A stretch of DNA of 8,280 nucleotides, from assembly GCA_026397695.1 (NCBI GenBank), contig JAPLUJ010000490.1, positions 10,819 through 19,098 of the forward strand, read 5' to 3'. The notes beneath the pieces are model-generated. The model was not told where the DNA came from and did not search any database. It saw only the letters and a program-made list of their open reading frames with translations. The number at the start of each line of letters is the position of its first letter. Position 1 is the stretch's first letter. Shown here piece by piece: positions 1 through 7,187 of this stretch. Made by a program: the position numbers and the translations under genes. Origin of the DNA: Verrucomicrobiota bacterium (GTDB lineage Bacteria > Verrucomicrobiota > Verrucomicrobiia > Verrucomicrobiales > Akkermansiaceae).

Positions 1-375
1 CCCGAGGCGGGTTTGCTGCCGCATGAAATGCGCGGCCACCAACTCGCCGTGCTTCACCAGCGCCTCGGCCAGCGGCAGGCAGACCACGCCATCCGGCAGA
101 TGCGATTCGGCATGGATGAGGGTATCATTCACGAAGACAAACTTCGCGGTCGGGGATTCCAGGCCGGTCGATCTGCCTAGCAGATTGGCCGCAGGCGGGA
201 CACCCGCGTTCCTTGAGAATCCCTCGAAGTCTAGCTGCTTGATGTTAGAGAAGCGCCAGGTTTCGTCGCCGCGTTTGGGTGCGGGAGTGGCGAGGTGGCG
301 GTGCCATGCCTGTTGTTGGCGGGCGGCGAACCAAGCGGGGAAGATGGCGGGGGTTTGCGGGGCGGTGGTGGTCAT
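1..375 (-). CDS. sufD: SufD, Fe-S cluster assembly scaffold subunit (N-terminal part, cut by window edge)
   Basis: An open frame starting at 375 runs off the left edge, giving the first 125 residues. The segment KRGDETWRFSNIKQLDFEGF (about residues 36-55) is the typical SufD N-terminal signature, where a Trp-Arg-(Phe/Tyr) motif follows a short helical lead with AW near residues 23-24. SufD pairs with SufB and the ATPase SufC to form the cytosolic SufBC2D scaffold on which Fe-S clusters are assembled. Only the N-terminal helical region is visible; the beta-helix core and C-terminal contact residues lie outside. An in-frame ATG at 402 would add nine residues (MSSTLKTAS). Neither start has a Shine-Dalgarno motif. 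I chose 375 because the leader before the conserved part then resembles other SufD proteins. The gene follows the nucleotidyltransferase stop by 38 bases (11 with the longer start), so it is probably still transcribed with sufC and sufB. Confidence 0.88.
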   Translation of the reverse strand, partial: MTTTAPQTPAIFPAWFAARQQQAWHRHLATPAPKRGDETWRFSNIKQLDFEGFSRNAGVPPAANLLGRSTGLESPTAKFVFVNDTLIHAESHLPDGVVCLPLAEALVKHGELVAAHFMRQQTRLG

Positions 376-413
376 GGATGCCGTTTTGAGAGTGGAAGAC
401 ATTGGGGAGTGGG

Positions 414-866
414 TCAGTCGCTCAACCTTTCGAGGGCTTCAAGGTCGCCGAGGTCTTTATGCCGCCCTGTAGATCGTTTGTTTTGTTTTAAATCTTCGAG
501 TCCGATAAACGGAACATGGATTCCCGCGAGAGGAAGCATTTGCCGGCGCGAATATGCATCTTCAAAAGTAACGCCGAGTATGCTCACCAGAATATCAATC
601 CGGTAAGGCGGAACTCCAAACTGGCTCATGCGTTTGTCATCGAGAAAATTCTCGGTCTTGACTTCGGGCAGCGGTCCGAAATACTCATGGATAGCCGTCA
701 CGATTCGTTCGGCATTCTCTGGAGATTTCTCGACAAAAAAATCGATATCACCGGTGTATCGGGGATGTCCGTGCGCGGTGACAGCGTAGCCTCCGATGAT
801 CATGAACTTAACTCCATGGGACAGGAATAACTCGGCAAACTCTCTGAATTCTTCGTGGGGTTCCAT
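414..866 (-). CDS. Pol-beta-superfamily nucleotidyltransferase (AbiEii/MNT-like), 150 aa
   Basis: The protein has the compact nucleotidyltransferase core. A Gly-Gly pair at residues 25-26 (IIGGYAVTAHG) is followed by the acidic pair D40-x-D42 in RYTGDIDFFVE, and a third candidate metal ligand is D91 in YRIDILV. The tail GLEDLKQNKRSTGRHKDLGD (residues about 121-140) is typical of small stand-alone enzymes of this group, which transfer a nucleotide to a protein, RNA or small molecule. Several relatives are toxins or antitoxins (AbiEii, MNT-HEPN), but the substrate here is unknown. The frame is open upstream to an ATG at 980, but homologous sequence begins around residue 5 (EEFREF), so ATG 866 is preferred. 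That start lies inside the preceding small gene, a 59-base overlap. GC is about 49%, well below the flanking suf genes, and its C-terminal Leu-Ser pair is TTG-AGC. The gene lies between sufB and sufD and looks acquired. Catalytic residues appear intact. Confidence 0.82.
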   Translation of the reverse strand: MEPHEEFREFAELFLSHGVKFMIIGGYAVTAHGHPRYTGDIDFFVEKSPENAERIVTAIHEYFGPLPEVKTENFLDDKRMSQFGVPPYRIDILVSILGVTFEDAYSRRQMLPLAGIHVPFIGLEDLKQNKRSTGRHKDLGDLEALERLSD

Positions 867-1017
867 AGGAGTTTTGGTGTTTTTGCGAACGCAGGAGTGC
901 CAGTGCATCCAACCTTTCGCGTGGGGTTTTGGATTTCCAGTAGGCGGCAGTGCGAATTTCGTCTTCCTCATGGGTGACAAAACTTACCTGAACCGGACCA
1001 TGACGTGATGATTTCAT
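808..1017 (-). CDS. Small charged protein, putative partner of the downstream nucleotidyltransferase, 69 aa
   Basis: This short frame begins 12 bases after the sufB stop. Residues 17-41 (EEDEIRTAAYWKSKTP followed by RERLDALAL) fit a recurring small-protein pattern: an acidic stretch, then (A/E)YW-x-S-(K/R)-TP-x-ERL-x-A-L-x-LLR. From memory, such proteins are often encoded directly before stand-alone nucleotidyltransferases. The C-terminal segment RIQRVCRVI (about residues 55-63) also matches the family's usual basic helix ending, although it is read from DNA that also encodes the N-terminus of the nucleotidyltransferase in another frame. No catalytic motif, membrane segment or signal peptide is visible. 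A role as antitoxin, regulator or specificity subunit is inferred from pairing only. The start codon has no Shine-Dalgarno motif, so translation may depend on coupling to sufB. Confidence 0.68.
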   Translation of the reverse strand: MKSSRHGPVQVSFVTHEEDEIRTAAYWKSKTPRERLDALALLRSQKHQNSYGTPRRIQRVCRVIPVPWS

Positions 1018-1029
1018 AACTGACTAGTA

Positions 1030-2466
1030 CTACCCGACTGAGCCCTCCATTTCAAGGTCAATGAGGCGTTTGAGTTCGACCGAGTATTCCATCGGGAACT
1101 CGCGGACGAGGTCGTTGATGAAGCCGTTTACAGCGAGGGACATGGCCTGTGCCTGGTTGAGGCCGCGTTGTTGCATATAGAAGAGCATTTCCGCAGAGAC
1201 CTGTGAGACCGAGGCCTCGTGCTGGGTGGCATGGCGGTTGCCCTTGACGGTGATGGCCGGATAGGTGTCAGTGCGCGAGTTGCTGTTGATGAGCAGGGCG
1301 TCGCATTCGGTGTTGTTTTTGCAGCCCTTGAGGTGTTTCGGGATGAACACCTGACCGCGGTAAGTGGCCCGGCCCTTGCCAACCGAGATGGATTTAGAAA
1401 CGATGTTAGATGTGGTTTCGTCGGCGGCATGGATCATCTTGGCACCGGTGTCCTGGTGCTGGCCGGTGTTGGCCAGCGCGATGGAAATGACCTCGCCGCG
1501 GGCGCGGCGGCCTTTCATGACGACGCCGGGATATTTCATGGTGAGACGCGAGCCGATGTTGCAATCGATCCAACGGACTTCGGCGTCCTCCATGGCCAGG
1601 CCGCGCTTGGTGACGAGATTGAAAACGTTGCTGCTCCAATTCTGCACGGTGACATATTGGATTTTGGCGCCTTTGAGGGCGACGAGTTCCACCACCGCCG
1701 AGTGCAGGGTGGCGGTTTCGAACTTCGGCGCGGTACAGCCTTCCATATACATCAGTTCGGCACCCTCGTCCGCAATGATGAGGGTGCGCTCGAACTGGCC
1801 GAAATTTTCCGAGTTGATGCGGAAATACGCTTGCAGCGGTTGCTTCAACTTCACGCCTTTGGGAATATAGATGAATGAACCGCCGGAGAACACGGCACTG
1901 TTGAGCGCGGAGAATTTGTTATCACCGGTCGGGATCACCTTGCCGAACCACGGGCGGAAGATTTCCTCGTGCTCCTTGAGGCCTTCAGTCGAGTTGCAGA
2001 AAATGACACCTTGTTTGGTGAGTTCCTCCTTGACGTTGGAATAGGCGGCTTCGGAATCGAACTGGGCCTCCACCCCGGCGAGGAAAGCGCGTTCCTGTTG
2101 GGGGACGCCCAGACGCTCGAAGGTTTCCAACACATCCGGCGGCACGTCGGCCCACGAGCGCTTCGGCTGCTCGCCGTCTGATAGATAATAGCGGAGCACG
2201 TCGAAATCGATGTTCTCCAAATCCTTGGACGCCCAGTGGATCGGCAGCGGCTTTTCCAGAAATACCTGTAGCGCCTTGTGGCGGAATTCGCGAACCCAGC
2301 CGGGGTCGTTCTTGACGTCGGAAATGTAATCGATGGTTTTCCCCGATAGACCGCGCCCGGCATCAAATTTATTGCGCTCGGGAAAGCTGAAATCACCCTT
2401 GGTGCGGTCGATGTCAATCGCCTCGCGGGTTTCCAGATCGAGAACGTCGGTGGTGTCGTAGGACAT
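1030..2466 (-). CDS. sufB: SufB, Fe-S cluster assembly scaffold subunit, 478 aa
   Basis: Full-length SufB, close to the family length of about 480-495 residues. It is the scaffold protein on which clusters form within SufBC2D in the cytosol. The N-terminal helical region includes [12 protein letters not shown] (residues 55-66). The beta-helix core carries [20 protein letters not shown] (195-214) and MEGCTAPKF (241-249). The C-terminal part has [11 protein letters not shown] (382-392) and RHATQHEAS (411-419), then LFYMQQRGL and the family ending LEMEGSVG. C388 and E417 are 29 residues apart, the same spacing as E. coli C405 and E434, which are needed for cluster assembly, and H416 matches H433. 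ATG 2466 is the natural start of the conserved sequence, but there is no Shine-Dalgarno motif; three tandem heptamers fill the 33-base spacer after sufC. The stop is TAG at 1032-1030, followed closely by the small-protein gene instead of sufD. Confidence 0.97.
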   Translation of the reverse strand: MSYDTTDVLDLETREAIDIDRTKGDFSFPERNKFDAGRGLSGKTIDYISDVKNDPGWVREFRHKALQVFLEKPLPIHWASKDLENIDFDVLRYYLSDGEQPKRSWADVPPDVLETFERLGVPQQERAFLAGVEAQFDSEAAYSNVKEELTKQGVIFCNSTEGLKEHEEIFRPWFGKVIPTGDNKFSALNSAVFSGGSFIYIPKGVKLKQPLQAYFRINSENFGQFERTLIIADEGAELMYMEGCTAPKFETATLHSAVVELVALKGAKIQYVTVQNWSSNVFNLVTKRGLAMEDAEVRWIDCNIGSRLTMKYPGVVMKGRRARGEVISIALANTGQHQDTGAKMIHAADETTSNIVSKSISVGKGRATYRGQVFIPKHLKGCKNNTECDALLINSNSRTDTYPAITVKGNRHATQHEASVSQVSAEMLFYMQQRGLNQAQAMSLAVNGFINDLVREFPMEYSVELKRLIDLEMEGSVG

Positions 2467-2473
2467 ACTGGAA

Positions 2474-2494
2474 TTTGAAATTTGAAATTTGAAA
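2474..2494. repeat. Three perfect tandem copies of heptamer TTTGAAA in the sufC-sufB spacer
   Basis: Copies lie at 2474-2480, 2481-2487 and 2488-2494, flanked by GAA and TC. On the coding strand the unit reads TTTCAAA. The array occupies most of the 33-base spacer and ends seven bases before the sufB ATG, where a ribosome binding site would normally lie. Each unit is close to a palindrome (TTTgAAA), so the array has no preferred hairpin. Confidence 0.9.
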
Positions 2495-2499
2495 TCTTA

Positions 2500-3252
2500 T
2501 CACGCGAGGGCGGGTTCCTTGAGGAAATCGTAGCCGTATTTTTCGAGTTCGTGGGCGAGTTCGGGGCCGCCGGAGCGGACGATGCGGCCTTCAGCCATCA
2601 CGTGGACATGGTCGGGCTTGATGTAATCTAGCAGGCGCTGGTAGTGGGTGATCACGAGGAACCCGCGTTCGGGCGAGCGCATGGCGTTGACACCATGGGC
2701 GACAATTTTGAGGGCATCGATATCGAGGCCGGAGTCGGTTTCGTCGAGGATGGCGTATTTGGGTTCCAGCATCATGAGCTGGAGGATCTCGTTGCGTTTC
2801 TTTTCCCCCCCCGAGAATCCTTCGTTCACAGCCCGGGCGGTGAACTTCCGGTCGATCTCCAGCAAATCCATTTTCACATAGAGATTTTTGTAATATGCCA
2901 CGGCGTCGATTTCCTCACCCTTTGGCAGGCGGGCCTGGAGGGCGGCGCGGATGAAGTTGGCGTTGGACACGCCGGGGACTTCGGACGGGTATTGGAAGGC
3001 CAGGAAGATGCCGGCGCGGGACCGCTCGTCGGTGGACATGCTGAAGATCTCCTCGCCATCAAGGGTGACGGTGCCACCGGTGACGAGATAGCTGTCATGG
3101 CCGGCGATGACTTTCGATAGCGTGGATTTCCCGGAACCGTTAGGGCCCATGATGGCATGGACTTCACCTTGCGGGACGTCGAGGGTTACTCCCTTGAGGA
3201 TTTCGGTGCCATCTTCAAGGATGGCGCGGAGGTCTTGGATGTGCAGGCTCAT
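2500..3252 (-). CDS. sufC: SufC, ABC-type ATPase of the SUF complex, 250 aa
   Basis: SufC is the cytosolic ABC ATPase that binds SufB and SufD and drives the conformational change needed for cluster assembly. All ATPase motifs are visible: Walker [10 protein letters not shown] (36-44), Q-loop Q87 in FLAFQYP, ABC signature FSGGEKKR (146-153), Walker B with catalytic Glu in [13 protein letters not shown] (167-179, E171), and H-loop H203 in VITHYQRLL. The [12 protein letters not shown] and [12 protein letters not shown] wording is specific to SufC among ABC proteins. Length is normal (about 250 residues). ATG 3252 fits the family N-terminus [10 protein letters not shown]. No Shine-Dalgarno motif is present; the leader contains a heptamer array. 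The gene lies 44 bases downstream of the Fur-family gene and 33 bases upstream of sufB, consistent with one transcript. Confidence 0.97.
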   Translation of the reverse strand: MSLHIQDLRAILEDGTEILKGVTLDVPQGEVHAIMGPNGSGKSTLSKVIAGHDSYLVTGGTVTLDGEEIFSMSTDERSRAGIFLAFQYPSEVPGVSNANFIRAALQARLPKGEEIDAVAYYKNLYVKMDLLEIDRKFTARAVNEGFSGGEKKRNEILQLMMLEPKYAILDETDSGLDIDALKIVAHGVNAMRSPERGFLVITHYQRLLDYIKPDHVHVMAEGRIVRSGGPELAHELEKYGYDFLKEPALA

Positions 3253-3264
3253 GGTGGTGGCAGA

Positions 3265-3285
3265 GATAGAGGATAGAAGATAGAT
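3265..3285. repeat. Three tandem heptamers GATAGAN in the fur-sufC spacer
   Basis: GATAGAG (3265-3271), GATAGAA (3272-3278) and GATAGAT (3279-3285) repeat with an exact period of seven, varying only at the last base. On the coding strand the unit reads NTCTATC. The array fills the middle of the 44-base spacer and ends 12 bases before the sufC ATG. Period and copy number match the array before sufB, though the unit sequence differs. Confidence 0.85.
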
Positions 3286-3296
3286 AATTTGAGATG

Positions 3297-3719
3297 TCAG
3301 GACAGTTGGCCGCGGAGGGTGAACTCGACGTTTTTGATGATCGCGCCGGGCGGCAGGTCCAGCACATCTGCAAGATGGATGCCCGGCCTGAACTGCACGT
3401 CGTGGATGATGCCGGTTGTCACGTCATGGAAATGCCCGTGCTCGGCGAGGTTCGGACAGAAGCGCGACGGGCCGCGGTCGAAGTTCACCTGACGGATGAT
3501 GCCATGTTTGACCATCGCGTCGAGGCAGGTGTAAACGGTCGCCAGCGAAAGATTCGGCAGCGTATCCTTGATCCGCATGAACACGTCGTTGGCCGTCGGA
3601 TGATCGCGGTGTTGAAGCAGAATCCGGTAAATATGCTGCCGCTGGCGCGTCATGCGCAGCCCCGAGATCTCATCCGGAATCTCGCTTGCGGGGACTGGCT
3701 TGAACGCTTTGCTGACCAT
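3297..3719 (-). CDS. Fur/PerR-family transcriptional regulator lacking the CxxC structural zinc site, 140 aa
   Basis: The protein matches the Fur superfamily. A winged-helix DNA-binding domain (about residues 20-85) begins [18 protein letters not shown], and the recognition helix follows [19 protein letters not shown] (57-75). A short dimerisation domain contains the His-rich metal region EHGHFHDV (93-100: E93, H94, H96, H98), with H106 further on. Standard Fur and PerR proteins have a Cys-x-x-Cys directly after HFH; here the equivalent positions read D-V-T-T, and there is no C-terminal Cys pair. The protein therefore probably lacks structural zinc but keeps a His/Glu sensing site. Its place directly ahead of sufC suggests it controls Fe-S cluster synthesis in response to iron or oxidant, perhaps with autoregulation. 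Whether it senses iron (Fur) or peroxide (PerR) cannot be read from the sequence. ATG 3719 has no Shine-Dalgarno motif. Confidence 0.88.
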   Translation of the reverse strand: MVSKAFKPVPASEIPDEISGLRMTRQRQHIYRILLQHRDHPTANDVFMRIKDTLPNLSLATVYTCLDAMVKHGIIRQVNFDRGPSRFCPNLAEHGHFHDVTTGIIHDVQFRPGIHLADVLDLPPGAIIKNVEFTLRGQLS

Positions 3720-3877
3720 CGCGGCGGAAAACTAAGCGCGCTCAAGCCGATATCAAGAATTATTCCAGTTATCGCCAATTATTTCGTAAGCTACTGATCA
3801 TAAAGGCAGAAGAAGCTTATTCCCGTGTCCGGAGAAGACTTTTCCGTCATGGAACTCGTCCAAAACCATTGCCACCG
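3720..3877 (-). promoter_or_regulatory. Intergenic region between guaA and the fur-suf cluster; candidate promoter/operator
   Basis: This 158-base gap is the only space where the fur-suf transcript could start. On the plus strand it has an AT-rich core with two identical AATTATT words at 3758-3764 and 3777-3783, 19 bases apart, separated by CCAGTTATCGCC. On the coding strand GAATAATTC (3757-3765) is a 4-1-4 inverted repeat and could be half of a Fur-like operator. A weak -35/-10 pair, TTGGCG and TGATAT with 17-base spacing, overlaps these elements. No convincing guaA terminator was found; the best stem (CGGA/TCCG around 3830-3846) is short and has no T run. All promoter assignments here are tentative. 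Confidence 0.35.
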
Positions 3878-5404
3878 TCACTCCCACTCGATACTGGCGG
3901 GCGGCTTGGTCGAGATATCGTACAGCACGCGGTTGACCCCTTTCACTTCGTTGAGGATGCGGTGGCTGGTCTCACGCAGGAGCTGATAGGGAAGGTCCAC
4001 CCAGTCGGCGGTCATGGCGTCTTCGGAAATCACGGCACGCAGGGAAATCGCCCACTCGTAGCTGCGCTCGTCGCCCTTGACGCCGACGGTTTTCACCGGG
4101 ATGAGAGCGGCGTAGGCCTGCCAGACGCGGGCATACCAGCCGTGCTCCTTGAGTTTGCCGATGAAGATGGCGTCGCACTCGCGGATGATGCGCAGCCGGT
4201 CTGCGGTGATGATGCCGGGGCAGCGCACTGCAAGGCCCGGCCCCGGGAACGGGTGGCGCTGCAGAATATCGTGCGGGATGCCGAGCGAGGCCCCGAGCGC
4301 GCGCACCTCGTCCTTGAAGAGTTCTGCTAACGGTTCCAGCACTTTCCCCTGGGCCTGCAATTCGAGAATGCGGTCCACCCGGTTGTGGTGGGTCTTGATT
4401 TTCGAGGCTTTCGACTTGGCGTTCGAGGCGCTCTCGATGACATCCGGATAGAGCGTGCCTTGGGCGAGCATTTCGGCATCGCCGACAGAATCCCAAAAGA
4501 CATCAATGAAGAGATTGCCGATGATGACGCGTTTCTTCTCCGGGTCATCAACACCTTCCAGTGCCGTGAGAAAACGTGCCGCGCAATCGACGGTTTCTAT
4601 CGGCACGCCCAGGCGGTGGAAGTTGCTGCGGACTTCTTCCCCCTCGTCTTTCCGCATCAGTCCGTGATCAACAAAAATCGCGCGCACGTTGGCACCGGCC
4701 TCGTGCAGCAGAACGGCGAGAACGGTGCTGTCCACCCCGCCGGAAACGCCACAGACTATCTGCTTGTTGCCGACGACGCTGCGGATGCCATTGATGACTT
4801 CGCGTTTGAAATCATCAATGCGGAATGGCAGGAGTCGTTGGGCTTGAAGCAGGAAATTGTGGAGGATGCGCAGGCCTTCGTGGCTGTGCGTGACTTCCGG
4901 ATGGAATTGGATGCCGAAAAAGTGTTGGTTCCATTGTAGGGAGACCGGAGTTCCGTGTTGGTTGGTGGCGATCACCCGCGTGCCGTCCGGCAAAACCTTC
5001 ACCGTGTCCGAATGGCTCATCCAAACCTGGGAAGAAACGGAAATCCCGTCATATAACCCCGCGCTTTCAACCGGGAAAAGGTTGGCCGGACCATACTCGC
5101 GCCGCTCGCTCGCCTCAACCGTGCCACCGAACTTGATGTTGAGCAACTGCATCCCATAACACACACCGAGTACCGGCACCTGAAAGGCCTGCAACGCCGC
5201 GAAATCCAAATCCGGCGCGTCCGCCTCGCTGGTGCTGCGCGGCCCGCCTGATAGAATGATCGCTCCCGGTTTGCCGATGTCCGGAAAATCCTCAATGGCA
5301 TATAACTTCGCGAAAAATCCCAACTCGCGCACCCGCCGGACTATCAACTGGGTGTATTGCGAGCCGAAATCGATGACAGCTACGTGGTTGGAATCGTGCA
5401 ACAT
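3878..5404 (-). CDS. guaA: GMP synthase (glutamine-hydrolysing), 508 aa
   Basis: GuaA converts XMP to GMP in the cytosol using ATP and glutamine-derived ammonia, the last step of guanine nucleotide synthesis. The N-terminal class I glutamine amidotransferase domain (about 8-190) shows the nucleophile C82 in VLGVCYGMQLL and the His-Glu pair H168 and E170 in IQFHPEVTHS. The ATP pyrophosphatase domain starts near 195, with the PP-loop SGGVDST at 221-227. The C-terminal dimerisation domain carries RHPFPGPGLAVR and ends KPPASIEWE, close to the family's usual PPxTIEWE ending. Length is normal. The open frame extends about 550 bases further upstream through guaB DNA, but the upstream part resembles nothing, and conserved sequence begins at NHVAVIDFGSQY. 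ATG 5404 shares one base with the guaB TAA stop (TAATG), so translation is probably coupled to guaB. Confidence 0.97.
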   Translation of the reverse strand: MLHDSNHVAVIDFGSQYTQLIVRRVRELGFFAKLYAIEDFPDIGKPGAIILSGGPRSTSEADAPDLDFAALQAFQVPVLGVCYGMQLLNIKFGGTVEASERREYGPANLFPVESAGLYDGISVSSQVWMSHSDTVKVLPDGTRVIATNQHGTPVSLQWNQHFFGIQFHPEVTHSHEGLRILHNFLLQAQRLLPFRIDDFKREVINGIRSVVGNKQIVCGVSGGVDSTVLAVLLHEAGANVRAIFVDHGLMRKDEGEEVRSNFHRLGVPIETVDCAARFLTALEGVDDPEKKRVIIGNLFIDVFWDSVGDAEMLAQGTLYPDVIESASNAKSKASKIKTHHNRVDRILELQAQGKVLEPLAELFKDEVRALGASLGIPHDILQRHPFPGPGLAVRCPGIITADRLRIIRECDAIFIGKLKEHGWYARVWQAYAALIPVKTVGVKGDERSYEWAISLRAVISEDAMTADWVDLPYQLLRETSHRILNEVKGVNRVLYDISTKPPASIEWE

Positions 5405-6858
5405 TAGCAGATCGGCTGATAGTTGGTGGGCTCCTCGGTGATGACGATGTCGTGGACGTGGCTCTCGCGCAAACCGCCGGCCGTGATGCGGACAAAGTGC
5501 GCCCGTGCGCGGAGTTCCGCGAGGTTCGAGGCACCGACATAACCCATGCCGGATTTGAGCCCGCCCATGAGTTGGAAAATCACCTCGGATAGAGAGCCCT
5601 TGTAGGGCACGCGGCCCTCGACGCCTTCCGGCACCAGCTTCCCGGAGCTGTTCTGGCCGTAGCGGTCGCCGGCACCTTTTTGCATGGCACCGATTGAGCC
5701 CATGCCGCGGTAGGTTTTGAAGCGCCGCCCTTGAAAATGCACCGTCTGGCCGGGACTTTCGCGCGTGCCCGCAAGCAGCGATCCGAGCATCACGAGGTCG
5801 GCCCCGGCGGCGATCGCCTTCACCACGTCGCCGGAATAACGGATGCCACCATCGGCGATCACTTTCACACCGTGCTCGCGGCAATGATCGGCCACATTGC
5901 GGATCGCCGTGAACTGCGGCAGACCGACTCCGGATATCACCCGCGTGGTGCAAATCGATCCCGGACCAACCCCCACTTTCACCGCGCTGGCACCAGCACT
6001 GACCAAATCGCGCGCACCCTGCTCGGTCACCACGTTGCCAGCCACCACCGGCACCTCTGAAAGCGCACGAAGTTTCCCTATCAAATCCATCACATAACGG
6101 GTGTGACCGGTAGCCGCATCAATGAACAGCACGTCAACCCCGGCTTCTATCAGCGCCCGGGCACGGTCGATGCAATCGGGACCCACACCCACGGCGGCAC
6201 CACAGCGGAGCCGTCCTTTGTCGTCCTTGGCGGAAGTGGTGAACGTGATGCGTTTTTCAATATCCGATCCGGTGATCAATCCTGCTAGACGGCCATCCGG
6301 GTGCACGAGCGGGAGTTTCTCGATGCGGTTTTGGTAAAGAATGCGGCGCGCCTCCTCCAAACTGGTGGCGGGCGGCGCGGTGACGAGTTTTGCCAAGGGC
6401 GTCATCACGTCGGCCACCTTGGCATCCGCCAGTTCCAGATAACGAATATCCCGCCCCGTGACCATGCCTTCAAGGTGCCCGTCCTCAGCAATCACGGGAA
6501 ACCCGGAAAACCCGTTTTGCGCCATGATTTCACGCACATGATCGACCGAATCTTCCTTACGCACGGTGAGCGGCTTGAGAATGACCGCGTTTTCCGAACG
6601 CTTGACCCGGGAAACCATCGTCACCTGTTCGTCGATCGGGCAGGCCCGGTGGATCACGCCCATACCACCCTCACGGGCCAATGCAATCGCCAGATCGTGC
6701 TCGGAAACCGTGTCCATCGCCGCCGATACCACCGGCAAAAACAAGGGAATACCCTCCGTGACGTACGTGGAAAGATCCGCCTCACCGGGAAGAACCGAAC
6801 TCATCGCCGGTACCAGCAGCACATCGTCGAATGAAAGTCCTAAAGAAATCTCCGCCAT
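5404..6858 (-). CDS. guaB: IMP dehydrogenase, 484 aa
   Basis: GuaB oxidises IMP to XMP with NAD+, the first committed and usually rate-limiting step to GMP. The TIM-barrel catalytic core is split by a pair of CBS domains (about residues 95-203), the regulatory Bateman module that binds ATP or GTP in this family. The catalytic cysteine is C303 in [11 protein letters not shown]. The IMP-binding loops [10 protein letters not shown] (335-344) and [10 protein letters not shown] (361-370) are present. The flap carries the Arg-Tyr dyad R399-Y400, followed by [15 protein letters not shown]. Length is normal (about 485-490). ATG 6858 gives the standard N-terminus [18 protein letters not shown]. The frame stays open upstream to an ATG at 6948, but that 30-residue extension is not part of the family and is rejected. 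The stop overlaps the guaA start. Confidence 0.97.
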   Translation of the reverse strand: MAEISLGLSFDDVLLVPAMSSVLPGEADLSTYVTEGIPLFLPVVSAAMDTVSEHDLAIALAREGGMGVIHRACPIDEQVTMVSRVKRSENAVILKPLTVRKEDSVDHVREIMAQNGFSGFPVIAEDGHLEGMVTGRDIRYLELADAKVADVMTPLAKLVTAPPATSLEEARRILYQNRIEKLPLVHPDGRLAGLITGSDIEKRITFTTSAKDDKGRLRCGAAVGVGPDCIDRARALIEAGVDVLFIDAATGHTRYVMDLIGKLRALSEVPVVAGNVVTEQGARDLVSAGASAVKVGVGPGSICTTRVISGVGLPQFTAIRNVADHCREHGVKVIADGGIRYSGDVVKAIAAGADLVMLGSLLAGTRESPGQTVHFQGRRFKTYRGMGSIGAMQKGAGDRYGQNSSGKLVPEGVEGRVPYKGSLSEVIFQLMGGLKSGMGYVGASNLAELRARAHFVRITAGGLRESHVHDIVITEEPTNYQPIC

Positions 6859-7079
6859 GGGGAAATCAATAGAAACCCCTCCCCCCGCGCAAGCCAAAAT
6901 ACAAAAAAAGGACGCCACCAGACAGGGCGATTTGCTCAAGGCTCGCAATCCTTGAAATATCGTTCACCACGCCCGTTTTTTGGTAGATTGCCAATACTGA
7001 ATATCCATAAGTCACAACCTTCAGCCAATCGCCCTGAAGAAAAACTAGTTCACCGATCTAGAACAAGACCAAGCTCCAG

Positions 7080-7101
7080 GGTGTGGGTGACACCCAACAC
7101 C
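7080..7101 (+). promoter_or_regulatory. Hairpin of unknown role upstream of argG
   Basis: GGTGTGGGT (7080-7088) pairs with ACCC (7092-7095) and ACACC (7097-7101): nine base pairs with a GAC loop and one bulged A at 7096. No T run follows, so it is not a typical intrinsic terminator on the plus strand. It lies 156 bases before the argG start and could be a leader-RNA structure or a protein-binding dyad. Confidence 0.4.
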
Positions 7102-7187
7102 AGCACCCCAACCTCACCTCCCAGTCATCCGCCCGCAAGAGAAATCTCGATTATTTATCTGACACCCTGTTGAAGTGTCCACCTGTT

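Noticed and set aside
23..472. 149-codon plus-strand frame at the left edge
   Set aside because: Antisense to sufD and the end of the nucleotidyltransferase gene; no coding character of its own.
867..980. 38-residue extension of the nucleotidyltransferase to an ATG at 980
   Set aside because: The added residues overlap the small-protein gene out of frame and do not resemble the family, whose N-terminus fits ATG 866.
1219..1878. 219-codon open frame on the plus strand opposite sufB
   Set aside because: Antisense shadow of a GC-rich conserved gene; composition is typical of a reverse frame and no domain is recognisable.
3825..3848. Possible intrinsic terminator after guaA
   Set aside because: The CGGAGAAG/CTTTTCCG pairing leaves no proper loop unless shortened to four base pairs, and no T run follows on the transcript strand.
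4385..4939. 184-codon open frame on the plus strand opposite guaA
   Set aside because: Antisense shadow; the guaA reading is fully explained by conserved enzyme motifs.
2178..5595. Leucine CTA codons seemed to appear only before TC or G, as in CTA-TCA for Leu-Ser
   Set aside because: A CTA-CAG codon pair in sufB near 2270 breaks the rule, and several Leu-Ser pairs in guaB, fur and argG use CTT, CTC or CTG.
5405..5953. The guaA frame stays open for about 550 bases upstream of its ATG, giving a 691-codon frame
   Set aside because: The upstream part lies over guaB on the same strand in another frame, is Arg/His/Pro-rich and resembles no amidotransferase. GuaA homology starts just after ATG 5404.
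6859..6948. N-terminal extension of guaB from an ATG at 6948 that looks like a signal peptide or lipoprotein leader
   Set aside because: IMP dehydrogenase is cytosolic and its conserved N-terminus starts at the ATG at 6858; the hydrophobic stretch comes from translating untranslated leader.
6991..7010. Possible ARG box (TGAATATCCAT) upstream of argG
   Set aside because: Only one half matches the TGAAT-ATTCA dyad, and it is some 250 bases from the gene.
6952..7173. 73-codon plus-strand frame in the guaB-argG gap
   Set aside because: Pro/Ser/Thr-rich, no ribosome binding site, no family resemblance, and its DNA contains the 7080-7101 hairpin; likely non-coding.
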